A stretch of 55,088 bases of DNA. Origin: Bryobacteraceae bacterium. Its GTDB lineage: Bacteria > Acidobacteriota > Terriglobia > Bryobacterales > Bryobacteraceae. The position numbers and the translations under genes are program-made. The notes beneath the pieces are model-generated. The model did not search any database, had not been told where the DNA came from, and saw only the letters and a list, made by a program, of their open reading frames with translations. Numbering within the stretch: the first letter of the stretch is position 1; every line of letters starts with the position of its first letter. Below, piece by piece: positions 1-7,785 of this stretch. The DNA lies in NCBI GenBank assembly GCA_026129905.1, contig JAHCHE010000044.1, forward strand, positions 1 through 55,088. Direction: 5' to 3'.

Positions 1-282
1 CTCGGCGAGATCTGGAGCCATACCACGACTCCGAACTCGATACCCTGTGAAGGAGATGACCTCAGCGACCCGCCCGACGAAGTGGCGGACCGCCCCAAGA
101 ACGCCGCCGCGCTCACTGTCGCGGGGTATAACCAGAGCGATTTGAAGAACGCAGGCCGCCCAATCATCTTTCGCCCGTGGATGCAGCTACAGCAGCCCTC
201 AGGCGCCTGCTTCACGTATAGTCCGAATAACCAGCGGGTGAACTACGAATGGCAGGGTCCCTATGCACCGGCGAATTTCTAG
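1..282 (+). CDS. 3' end of an unknown protein gene (partial)
   Basis: The frame is open from the first base of the window to a TAG at 280-282, so the gene starts outside the window and only about 93 C-terminal codons are visible. A GTG at 82 could be an internal start, but the frame continues upstream without a stop and nothing resembles a ribosome binding site there. The visible part has a single cysteine-rich-looking stretch (about IPCEGDD) and an aromatic C-terminus ending YAPANF. There is no signal peptide or membrane segment in the visible part. I do not recognise a family. Confidence 0.55.
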   Translation, partial: LGEIWSHTTTPNSIPCEGDDLSDPPDEVADRPKNAAALTVAGYNQSDLKNAGRPIIFRPWMQLQQPSGACFTYSPNNQRVNYEWQGPYAPANF

Positions 283-375
283 CTATGGCTGACACAGCAG
301 CCGCTTATATGTGATCGATATGAAACCGCTACATCGAGTGTCGCCTGCGCTCAAGCCTACGATTCGAGGGGAGTT

Positions 376-1104
376 ATGAAAGCAACAGCGAAGATAATAG
401 CCGCGGTTCTCGCAGGCGCCATCAGCGTCTCTGGCCAAACAGTTGCCACAATAGAAGGGTTAGTTACATCCGAGGAGGGGCGGCCGCTGCCGGGAACTGT
501 ACTACAGTATCGCAGCATCCCCCGTCTCGAAAGGATGGGGAGTCGCCTGCAAGCTGCACCGGGAGAGGCGATCGTTAGCGGGGCCACTGTCTCGGATGCC
601 AGCGGAGTGTTCACTGTCGCAGACCTACCGCCCGGCAATTACATTGTCTGCGCCGATGTGCCGTCGGCACCGTATCTGAATCCCTGCAGGTGGTCTACCC
701 CTCCATCACTGGCCCTTTCCAGCGGAACAGTTGGCAAACCGGTTCTAGTCCTCAGGAAAGGAGTGTTCTTAAAAGTCCACGTGAATGATCCGGCGGGACT
801 GCTTCCTGTCGCCAAACCGAGCCCCATCAGCGAACCGCATTTGATCATTGGCGTGCGGTTCGGAAATGGCGCTTACCTTGGCGCGCATGAGGTCAACAGC
901 GACACGACTGGCCGTGACTACCAGATGGCGATTCCCATCGGCGAGCCGCTGAATCTTTGGGTATTTAGTCGTTATGTCACTCTGACGGACGGGAAAGGTT
1001 CTGCGTTGGACAATTCCGGCGCCATGATTCCGTTCGAGGCCCTTTCCGGGCAGGACCAATTTTTTGCTCTCAATGTCTCGGGACCCGCGCTCGGGTCGGA
1101 GTAG
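376..1104 (+). CDS. Secreted carboxypeptidase-regulatory-like domain protein
   Basis: A 242-residue protein with a Sec signal peptide (residues 1-20, ending near VSGQ). About residues 25-120 look like a carboxypeptidase-regulatory-like beta-sandwich: a GLVTSEEGRPLPGT start, then SGVFTVADLPPGNYIV. Such domains are structural modules of secreted or surface proteins rather than enzymes. The C-terminal half has no clear family. Its last 55 residues are recognisably similar to the peptide encoded by the relic at 2708-2893 (shared pattern GEP...V..S.Y..L.DG.G...F or S), showing the gene was once duplicated. The next gene starts within 10 nt, so the two are probably cotranscribed and act together outside the cell. 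The ligand is unknown. Confidence 0.8.
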   Translation: MKATAKIIAAVLAGAISVSGQTVATIEGLVTSEEGRPLPGTVLQYRSIPRLERMGSRLQAAPGEAIVSGATVSDASGVFTVADLPPGNYIVCADVPSAPYLNPCRWSTPPSLALSSGTVGKPVLVLRKGVFLKVHVNDPAGLLPVAKPSPISEPHLIIGVRFGNGAYLGAHEVNSDTTGRDYQMAIPIGEPLNLWVFSRYVTLTDGKGSALDNSGAMIPFEALSGQDQFFALNVSGPALGSE

Positions 1105-1112
1105 GAGGCTTG

Positions 1113-2711
1113 GTGCGTCTGGTGTCAGTACTCCTGGTGGCGGCTACCACTGCGGTCGGCCAGAAACCGGTCATTTACCCGGGCGGAATCGTCAATGCGG
1201 CGAGCTACGCTTCGGGGAATCGCGGTCCCTACGCCATCGGTGGCTCCATTGCATCGATTTTCGGGAATAATCTCGCAACACAAACTCTTACGGCGGATTC
1301 CGTTCCTCTTCCCACGATGCTAGGGGGAACATCCATAAGTGTGGCGGGCGTCCCGGCGCCGCTGTTTTTCGTTTCGCCCGGACAGATCAACATTCAGATT
1401 CCCTCTTCCGTCCCGCTCGGGGCCGATCCGGTGATCGTCGTCTCCACTCTTGCAGGAACCACCGAGCCGGTCCGACTGGATGATTACGGCCCCAACTTCG
1501 GCGTTTTCAGCTTAGATGGAAGCGGGTGCGGCCGCGGAGCAGTACTCAACATCAGACAGGACGGCAACGTTTCCTTGAACTCGCCGTCCAACGCAGCTTC
1601 GCCGGGAGACTTCCTGGCGATCTTCGGAACGGGCATGGGCGCAGCCCGCAATGCGCCCGATGGCGTTCCGGCCCCTTCAGATCCGCCGGCTGTGTTCGTT
1701 GGAGCCACGCCGGTTACCTTCTTCAAACCGTACCTTGCCCCCCCTCCGTATAATGCCCCTTTTGAACTGTCCCCGCTCCAGCCAGTCTTTGAAAGGGCCA
1801 CATTTGTTGGCCGTGCGCCCGGCCTCGTGGGAGTGGACCAGTTGAACGTCCAGATTCCTGAGAACGCGCCTGAGGGGTGCACAGTTCCTGTCACTACCGC
1901 TTACTTGGACACATTCTTGAGCCAGCCGGTACCGGTCGCTATTCGCAGCGGCGGAGGCTCTTGCGTGGATCCTCCGTTGGGAAGCTACGGTCTGCTTACC
2001 TGGGAACGCACGATCACAAGCGGAGCGGGCGCAGACGGCGAAACCGAGACCTTCACCGCCATCCTCACGGCAGCGCCCGGCATGCAGGCTCCACCGACGC
2101 GGGAGACTTCCAGTGAGTCGCAGTATGCCGGCTTCTGCCCCACGCCGGGTCACAGACCACTGGATGCGGGCACGCTGACGGTGCAAGGTCCGGGCTTCGG
2201 ACCGGCGGAAGCTGTCGCTGCGCTGGACAAGGGTCACCGTGTGCTTCGCGCGACCCTTCCGCGCGGCAGCATCCAGCCGGGCCAATTCGAGGTGCGAGCC
2301 GGCGGCGGCGCCGAGATCAGCGCGTTTGAATCCAGTGTCCGAATCGGCTCGGGCATCCAGGTGGCCACGCCGTTTCCCCCAGGCACGCACTTGTCGCCTG
2401 TCGATCCGATTACACTTAAGTGGACCGGGGGCGATCCCGACGGCTGGGTGATCGTCAACTTTGTGCACCCATCGGGCACGCTCATTTTCTCGAGGTCCTA
2501 TCCGGTGCGGGCCACGGCCGGAACCTTCACGCTCCCTGTTCTCGGGGGCCAATACCCGCATCTGCCCTTACCCAGCGGCGCGACCGAGATCGTGCTGGAG
2601 GTAACGCCCGATCCGTCGATGGAAACCGTGTTGACAGATCCCGGACTCTCGCTGGGGGGCCGACACACATGGAAATACACCTATCGCTACGGAGGGCTGT
2701 GGATTGATTAG
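1113..2711 (+). CDS. Secreted protein with a TIGR03437 (Soli_cterm) domain, copy 1
   Basis: A secreted protein of about 532 residues. After a short signal peptide (ending VGQ) comes a region matching the TIGR03437 domain: GGIVNAASYASGN, then an SIASIFGNNLA block, LGGTSISVAGVPAPLFF and VSPGQINIQIP. In most family members this domain is C-terminal; here it sits N-terminally, at about residues 20-270. About 260 further residues of beta-rich sequence follow that I cannot assign. I chose GTG at 1113 because the AGGAGG at 1103-1108 lies 4 nt upstream; the in-frame TTG at 1110 would be too close. The gene directly follows the carboxypeptidase-regulatory-like gene. Function is unknown; a cell-surface or secreted structural role is inferred. 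Confidence 0.8.
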   Translation: MRLVSVLLVAATTAVGQKPVIYPGGIVNAASYASGNRGPYAIGGSIASIFGNNLATQTLTADSVPLPTMLGGTSISVAGVPAPLFFVSPGQINIQIPSSVPLGADPVIVVSTLAGTTEPVRLDDYGPNFGVFSLDGSGCGRGAVLNIRQDGNVSLNSPSNAASPGDFLAIFGTGMGAARNAPDGVPAPSDPPAVFVGATPVTFFKPYLAPPPYNAPFELSPLQPVFERATFVGRAPGLVGVDQLNVQIPENAPEGCTVPVTTAYLDTFLSQPVPVAIRSGGGSCVDPPLGSYGLLTWERTITSGAGADGETETFTAILTAAPGMQAPPTRETSSESQYAGFCPTPGHRPLDAGTLTVQGPGFGPAEAVAALDKGHRVLRATLPRGSIQPGQFEVRAGGGAEISAFESSVRIGSGIQVATPFPPGTHLSPVDPITLKWTGGDPDGWVIVNFVHPSGTLIFSRSYPVRATAGTFTLPVLGGQYPHLPLPSGATEIVLEVTPDPSMETVLTDPGLSLGGRHTWKYTYRYGGLWID

Positions 2712-2893
2712 CCGCCCAGGAGGTTCACGGAATTGGTGAGCCGGAGATCAATGTGGTAGTAGCCAGTTCGTTCTATAAGCTGGCGGACGGTAGCGGCGCA
2801 GTGTTCTCAAAACCAGGTAACGCCATTGCGGTAACAGTGCCCAGAGGACAGGAGGCGCCCACTATCAGGCTATCGGTGACCGGAGGACAGTAA
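2708..2893 (+). pseudogene. 3' relic of a duplicated carboxypeptidase-regulatory-like gene
   Basis: Between two TIGR03437 genes lies a frame open from just after a TGA at 2705-2707 to TAA at 2891-2893, with no convincing start codon. Its translation includes GEPEINVVVASSFYKLADGS and ends LSVTGGQ. This lines up with the C-terminus of the 376-1104 protein (GEPLNLWVFSRYVTLTDGKG, end NVSGPALGSE), including the position of the stop and the start of a TIGR03437 gene a few bases later. I read it as the surviving 3' end of a second copy of that gene, its 5' part lost. The alignment was made by eye. Confidence 0.6.
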
Positions 2894-2894
2894 G

Positions 2895-4091
2895 GTGACG
2901 AGCTTTACGCGAATGCTGGTCATCGCGGTGCTCGCCGCGACGTCAGCGAGTGTGTTGTGCAAGGCTCAGTATGTCGGTGTTGCACCTCGCACAATCACGT
3001 TCGAAGCCACGGCGGATACGCTTCCTCCGGTAGATCAGCCGCCCGTCCAATTCATCGAAGTCGTTCCTGAGCCGTTTGGAGTGGAGAGAGTGCCTTTCAA
3101 GCTGAAGGAAATAAGGCTGAAAAACCTCCCCTCCGGCGCCGCGACGAACTTCGTGATGGTCAGCCCTTCCGCTGGCTTTGCTAGAGCAACGACCGTAATT
3201 GCATTGAATCCCAAGGTTGTGCCGTATATGCTTTCCGGTTTTTACCAAATTGACGCCCTCTTCGAGAACCCCGAGAATCCGGAGGCAGTCGTGACTGGAC
3301 TCTCAGTCTACCTGAGGCTCAGCTTCCAGGGCGCCCCCCAAATCGAATCGGTCGCCAATGCTGCATCCTTGCAGCCCGGCGTCTCGCCCGGCCAACTCGT
3401 CACCATTCGCGGCGCCCACCTGAGCACGCCGCCGCTCGTTGGAGAAGCCGACAGCGCGGGGCTGTTTCCGTCCGTGCTGGGCCACTCGCGCGTGACGTTC
3501 AACGGGATTCCCGCCCCGCTGCTCTATGTCAGCAACAACCAGATCAACTGCGTGGTTCCGCACGGGGTTGCGGGTAGCCAAACCGCCCAGGTCATCGTCG
3601 AGCGTCCACGGCCCTCGGGAGTTAACGATGCATCGCCGCCGGTCACGGTCCCTGTTTCCGAAACCTCGCCCGCGATCTTCACCGTCGACCAAAGCGGAAG
3701 CGGGCCGGGCGCGATTGTAAACACCGGCGCCGGGACCGGCTTCAACACGGAGAGCAATCCGGCGCCCAAAGGCGCCGCCATCACGTTCTACGCGACGGGC
3801 GCCGGAACGTGGAACGTGCCGTATCCCGACGGGAGTCTCGTACTGTCCGTACGGCAGGCGCTTCCCCCTCCATTCCCCGAGTTCCTCGCGCCGGTCGCGC
3901 CGGTTTCGGTCACCATCGGCGGGCAACCCGCGAACGTGGTCCGGGCCGCGGCGCAGCGAAACCGCGTCTCGGGCATGCTCGAGGTCACCACGGAAGTGCC
4001 CGCGGGCATCGGCGCCGGCGCTCAGCCTATTGTGCTGAAGGTTGGAGAGAACGACAATGCGCGCCAGAACGTCACGGTGTGGGTGCGCTGA
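2895..4091 (+). CDS. Secreted protein with a TIGR03437 (Soli_cterm) domain, copy 2
   Basis: A 398-residue secreted protein starting at GTG 2895, immediately after the relic stop. It has a signal peptide (residues 1-24) and an N-terminal beta-rich domain of about 130 residues beginning YVGVAPRTITFEA, a beginning often seen in BACON-like or Ig-like modules. A TIGR03437 domain fills the C-terminal 240 residues: IESVANAASLQPGVSPGQLV, GAHLSTPP, TFNGIPAPLLYVSNNQINCV, GAIVNTGAGTGFN, ITFYATGAG. This is the usual arrangement, with the domain at the C-terminus. Together with the relic it forms the second unit of a duplicated two-gene module. Function is unknown; likely surface or secreted. Confidence 0.82.
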   Translation: MTSFTRMLVIAVLAATSASVLCKAQYVGVAPRTITFEATADTLPPVDQPPVQFIEVVPEPFGVERVPFKLKEIRLKNLPSGAATNFVMVSPSAGFARATTVIALNPKVVPYMLSGFYQIDALFENPENPEAVVTGLSVYLRLSFQGAPQIESVANAASLQPGVSPGQLVTIRGAHLSTPPLVGEADSAGLFPSVLGHSRVTFNGIPAPLLYVSNNQINCVVPHGVAGSQTAQVIVERPRPSGVNDASPPVTVPVSETSPAIFTVDQSGSGPGAIVNTGAGTGFNTESNPAPKGAAITFYATGAGTWNVPYPDGSLVLSVRQALPPPFPEFLAPVAPVSVTIGGQPANVVRAAAQRNRVSGMLEVTTEVPAGIGAGAQPIVLKVGENDNARQNVTVWVR

Positions 4092-4174
4092 GGCCGCGCG
4101 CGGCGAGTACCTGGCACGCCCCGGTTTCCGATACCGGAGCTGACGGCTGAATGCTGAAAGCTGAAAGCTTTATC

Positions 4175-4867
4175 TCATTTCTGCCCGTAATACGCTCCCG
4201 GCCCGTGCTTCCGCAGAAAATGCTTGTCGAGCTGCGCTCTCGATAGCGGCGCCGCTTTCGCGTCCAGACCGATCGTGAGCTGCGCGATCCTCGCCACCTC
4301 TTCGAGGATCACGGCGTTGAATGCCGCCTTGGCCGCCGAGCCGCCCCAGGTGAACGGACCGTGTCCGGACACCAGCACGGCGGGCATCTGCGCCGGGTCG
4401 ATATCGACGAACAGGCGCACGATCGCGCGCCCGGTGCTGAGCTCGTACCCCGACTCGATCTCCTCGTCCGTCAACGGTTCGGTGACCGGAATCGTTCCGT
4501 AGAAGTAATCGGCGTGCGTGGTCCCCAGGCACGGGATCGGGTGGCGGGCCTGCGCCCAGGCGGTGGCATAGGTGGAATGCGTGTGAACGACTCCGCCGGC
4601 CTCGGCAAACGCTTTGTAGATCTCCAGGTGGGTCGGCAAATCCGACGAAGGCCGCATGCTCCCCTCGACGACCTTGCCGTCGAGATCCGTCAGAACGATG
4701 TCTTCCGGACGCAGCGCGTCGAATTCGACGCCGCTCGGCTTGATCGCCACCAGCCCCTGGTCGCGGGCGATGCCGCTGGCGTTTCCGAACGTGTAGATCA
4801 CCAGGCCTCGCCGCGCCAGTTCACGGTTCGCTTCCACAACTTCCCGCCGGAGCGCTTCCAGTTTCAT
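4175..4867 (-). CDS. araD: L-ribulose-5-phosphate 4-epimerase / class II aldolase (AraD-like)
   Basis: A 230-residue cytoplasmic protein of the class II aldolase/AraD fold, which interconverts L-ribulose 5-phosphate and D-xylulose 5-phosphate through a zinc-bound enolate. Visible signatures are FGNASG, KPSG, SSDLPTHLEIYKAF, the zinc-site HTHS block followed by GTTHADYFYGTIPVT, and VSGHGPFTWG. The length fits bacterial AraD. The start is taken at the methionine of MKLEALRREV; an upstream ATG at 4900 would add 11 residues unlike the family. No other arabinose genes are adjacent. It is divergent from the sulfatase gene with only 31 nt between the two starts. The specificity could also be for another pentulose or a fuculose phosphate. 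Confidence 0.88.
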   Translation of the reverse strand: MKLEALRREVVEANRELARRGLVIYTFGNASGIARDQGLVAIKPSGVEFDALRPEDIVLTDLDGKVVEGSMRPSSDLPTHLEIYKAFAEAGGVVHTHSTYATAWAQARHPIPCLGTTHADYFYGTIPVTEPLTDEEIESGYELSTGRAIVRLFVDIDPAQMPAVLVSGHGPFTWGGSAAKAAFNAVILEEVARIAQLTIGLDAKAAPLSRAQLDKHFLRKHGPGAYYGQK

Positions 4868-4891
4868 AGCCGCAGACCGTGATTGTATACT
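4863..4891 (+). promoter_or_regulatory. Candidate sigma-70 promoter giving a leaderless sulfatase transcript
   Basis: TATACT at 4886-4891 is a near-perfect -10 box, with TTCATA at 4863-4868 (4 of 6 consensus) 17 nt upstream. The expected start point falls at about 4898-4899, which is the A of the sulfatase ATG. The opposite strand reads TATACAAT in the same place and could serve araD. This rests on sequence match only. Confidence 0.3.
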
Positions 4892-4898
4892 CTCCCAC

Positions 4899-6359
4899 AT
4901 GCGTAGGCCACATTCCTTCGTTCGCTACGCCCTCGCGGCGGCAACCGTCTTCCTCGCGGCCTGCGGCGGCCAATCGGGCCGGCAACGCCCCAACTTCCTC
5001 TTTCTATTTGCCGACGATCAGCGGCCCGACACGATCGGCGCGTGGGGAAATTCCCACATCCGCACGCCGCACATGGACCGCCTTGTCGAGCGCGGCTTCA
5101 GCTTTCGCTCCAACTACAATCTCGGGTCCAGCGGCGGCGCCGTCTGCGTTCCCAGCCGCGCCATGGTGAACAGCGGTCTCGCCTATTTCCGCGTCCCCAA
5201 CAACCTGGCCGGCGTGAAGCTCCTGCCCGAGCTGCTTGGCGAAAATGGCTATGTCACCTTCGCCACCGGCAAATGGCACAACGAGCGCCCCTCCTGGCGG
5301 CGGGCCTTCCAGCGCGGCAAAGCCGTCTTCTTCGGCGGCATGGCGGACCATCTGAAGGTTCCCGTCGAGGATCTTTCCCCTGGCGGTGAACTCGTCAACC
5401 AGCGTATCGGCGAAAAATTCTCCAGCGAGCTGTTCGCCGACGCCGCCATCGAATTCCTCGAGAGCTACCAGGGCGACCAGCCGTTCTACGCCTACGTCGC
5501 CTTCACCGCGCCGCACGACCCTCGCATGCCTCCCGAGCGGTACCGCCAGATGTATTACGACGCCCGTCCTCCGCTTCCCGCGAACTTCATGCCGCAGCAT
5601 CCGTTCGACAACGGGAACGTTGGAGGACGCGACGAGAACCTGGCGGCGTGGCCGCGCACCCGGGAAGCGATAAGCGATCAGCTCGCGGAATACTACGGCC
5701 TGATCACCCACCTCGACGAACAGATCGGGCGCATCCTGCAGGCCCTGGAAGCCTCCGGCCGGGCCGCGAACACGTACGTCATTTACGCGGCCGATCACGG
5801 CCTGGCGGTGGGCAGCCACGGTCTGCTCGGCAAGCAGAGCATCTACGAACACAGCCAGCGCTGCCCCCTCATCATCGTCGGACCCGGCGTACCGGCCAAG
5901 GGGTCATCGGCCGCGTTGAGCTATCTGCTCGACATCTTCCCCACCGTCTGCTCGCTGGCGGGCGTGACCCCTCCGCCGGGACTCGACGGCCGCGACCTCG
6001 CACCCATCTGGCGCGGCGAGAAGCCCAAGGTGCGCGACACGGTCTTTCTTTCTTACATGAACCTGATGCGGTCCGTGCGCGACGACCGCTACAAGCTCCT
6101 GTTCTACCCGCCGATCAACCATACGCAGCTCTTTGACCTGGAAGCCGACCCGGACGAGCTCCGCAACCTGGCCGGAGACGCCTCGCACGCGCCGCGCATC
6201 GAACAACTCACCCGGCAGCTTCAGGAATGGCAGCGCTCGCTCGGCGACGCGCAGCCGCTCACGGTCGAGAAGCCTCAGCCGAAGGAGATCGATCTGAGCG
6301 GCACTCCGCGCAAGCCCGACCAGTGGCAGCCGGACTGGATCGTGAAGAAGTATTTCTGA
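4899..6359 (+). CDS. Lipoprotein sulfatase (formylglycine-dependent)
   Basis: A 486-residue exported sulfatase. The N-terminus carries a lipobox (FLAACGG, Cys22), so the enzyme is probably anchored in a membrane facing outward. Metal-site residues Asp39-Asp40 follow in LFADDQRPD. The maturation motif CVPSR begins at Cys83, the residue expected to become formylglycine. Further family marks are TGKWHN, HDPRMPPE, AADHGLAVGSHGLLGKQ and LFDLEADPDELRNLA. The length is typical of type I arylsulfatases. It probably removes sulfate esters from polysaccharides; the substrate cannot be read. It needs a formylglycine-generating enzyme encoded elsewhere. The neighbouring AGE and AraD enzymes suggest a carbohydrate setting. 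Confidence 0.9.
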   Translation: MRRPHSFVRYALAAATVFLAACGGQSGRQRPNFLFLFADDQRPDTIGAWGNSHIRTPHMDRLVERGFSFRSNYNLGSSGGAVCVPSRAMVNSGLAYFRVPNNLAGVKLLPELLGENGYVTFATGKWHNERPSWRRAFQRGKAVFFGGMADHLKVPVEDLSPGGELVNQRIGEKFSSELFADAAIEFLESYQGDQPFYAYVAFTAPHDPRMPPERYRQMYYDARPPLPANFMPQHPFDNGNVGGRDENLAAWPRTREAISDQLAEYYGLITHLDEQIGRILQALEASGRAANTYVIYAADHGLAVGSHGLLGKQSIYEHSQRCPLIIVGPGVPAKGSSAALSYLLDIFPTVCSLAGVTPPPGLDGRDLAPIWRGEKPKVRDTVFLSYMNLMRSVRDDRYKLLFYPPINHTQLFDLEADPDELRNLAGDASHAPRIEQLTRQLQEWQRSLGDAQPLTVEKPQPKEIDLSGTPRKPDQWQPDWIVKKYF

Positions 6360-6380
6360 ATCGGGCCCCGGCAGGGGCGC

Positions 6381-7715
6381 TCAGGACCCGGCGCCCGTCC
6401 CCAGCATCCGGTCGAGCGTCAACAGGTTCAGCATGAGCTGTCGCGGCGGGTGGTAGTTGTCCTGCCGCGCCACATGCGGCTGCTGCGTCATGCGCCGGCC
6501 CGCAAACAGCATGAAGCCCGGCTGCCCGCGCCGGCGGCGCGAGAACTTCTCGTCGATCGTATCCTGCGCCATCCCGAAGAACCGCGCCGCCCACTCCGCG
6601 CGCGTCCGCTCGAACACGTTCAACGAGGCCACCAATACCTCCGTGAGCGCCCACAACGTCTTCATGTAGTGAAATTCGCCGACGAATTTGAAGGAGAGAT
6701 CCGTGCCGACTGGCCGCTCGACGGGCCAGACGTAACCACCCTGGTCCACGTTGATCCACTGCGACAGCCCGCCGAAGACGTGATCCCAACCCACCTCGAG
6801 GTGGCGCCGGATGCGGCTGGCGCACAAGTCCCACAGCTTGGGGTCGCCGCGCCGCGAGGCCTCGTCCATCACCATCCAGAGCGTCTCGATCGAGTGGCCC
6901 AGCAGCGACTTGGTTTCCTCGCCCTTGGGACGGCTGAAGTCATGATTGAGGTTCTCGTTGTTCAGGCCTATGTCGGGGTTGTAGTGCCTGTTGACGATCG
7001 CGTCCACCGCCTGGCCGGCGATCGCCTCCACTTCCGGCTCCCGCCACCGCGCCAGCGTCTGCGTCGCAATCCGCAGGTTCACCATCCAGAGACCTTGCGG
7101 GCGCACGCCCGGTCCGGTTCCGGGCATCTGCGCGCCGGGCGATTCGATGTGGCGGTGGAGCTTGCGCAGCAACTCGAGCGCGAGCGTCCGCGCCCGCTCG
7201 TCCTTCGCCGCCCAGGCGTACTCCAGCAGCCCTTCCGCCATGAAGTACATTCCATACACATCGCCCTGGAACGGCCGGACGATTTTGCCCTCGCGCGATA
7301 GTTCCTCCGCCCACCAGCCGTCGGGTTGAACGGCGCGGGCCAGGACAAAGTCCCTGGTCTTCCTGGCGATCTCCAGGTGGCGCTCGTCGCGGCCGAAATG
7401 GTTGTACAGGAAGCTGTACACCCAGATCGCGCGCCCCTGAAACCAGAGCTGCTTGTCCGTGCGGATGCAGGCGCCGTCGTAGTCCAGCCCGTGCATCACG
7501 CCGCCGAATTCGCGATCGACGCCATGCCGGTCCCAGAACGGGAGCATCACGTCAAAGAGATCGCGGCGGTAACGCGAGCGAAGCTCGCCCAACTCCATGC
7601 CCGCGAGTTTGGCGGGTTGCGTTTGCGATGTCTCGATCGGGTCCTTCATCTTGCACGCTGTTAAGAACTGTAGCGCGCCCGCGGATCCCGCTGCTGCGAA
7701 TGAGCGCCGGTTCAT
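6381..7715 (-). CDS. AGE-family (N-acylglucosamine 2-epimerase-like) exported protein
   Basis: A 444-residue protein with an N-terminal export signal starting MNRRSFAAAGSAG and a cysteine in FLTACK that may be a lipobox (the RR could also indicate Tat export). The body is an (alpha/alpha)6 barrel of the AGE family: FWDRHGVDREFGG, WFQGRAIWVYSFLYNH, PFQGDVYGMYFMAEGLLEYA, GHSIETLWMVMDEA and WPVERPVGTDLSFK. These enzymes epimerise or isomerise sugars such as N-acylglucosamine, cellobiose or mannose. The start was chosen at the methionine before the signal; the frame is open 51 codons further upstream but overlaps the divergent gene's control region. Convergent with the sulfatase, 21 nt apart. Substrate undetermined. 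Confidence 0.85.
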   Translation of the reverse strand: MNRRSFAAAGSAGALQFLTACKMKDPIETSQTQPAKLAGMELGELRSRYRRDLFDVMLPFWDRHGVDREFGGVMHGLDYDGACIRTDKQLWFQGRAIWVYSFLYNHFGRDERHLEIARKTRDFVLARAVQPDGWWAEELSREGKIVRPFQGDVYGMYFMAEGLLEYAWAAKDERARTLALELLRKLHRHIESPGAQMPGTGPGVRPQGLWMVNLRIATQTLARWREPEVEAIAGQAVDAIVNRHYNPDIGLNNENLNHDFSRPKGEETKSLLGHSIETLWMVMDEASRRGDPKLWDLCASRIRRHLEVGWDHVFGGLSQWINVDQGGYVWPVERPVGTDLSFKFVGEFHYMKTLWALTEVLVASLNVFERTRAEWAARFFGMAQDTIDEKFSRRRRGQPGFMLFAGRRMTQQPHVARQDNYHPPRQLMLNLLTLDRMLGTGAGS

Positions 7716-7785
7716 TTTGGCCGATCCGTTCAAGCTGATGTTACCATCACGGTTGTTGTATGCTTTGCGGTCGGGAGCCGAAATC

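Noticed and set aside
4141-4174. Short GCTGAAAGCTGAAAGCT simple repeat as a CRISPR-like or regulatory array
   Set aside because: Only two to three units of 8 nt; similar debris occurs near 38418, so it is ordinary intergenic simple sequence.
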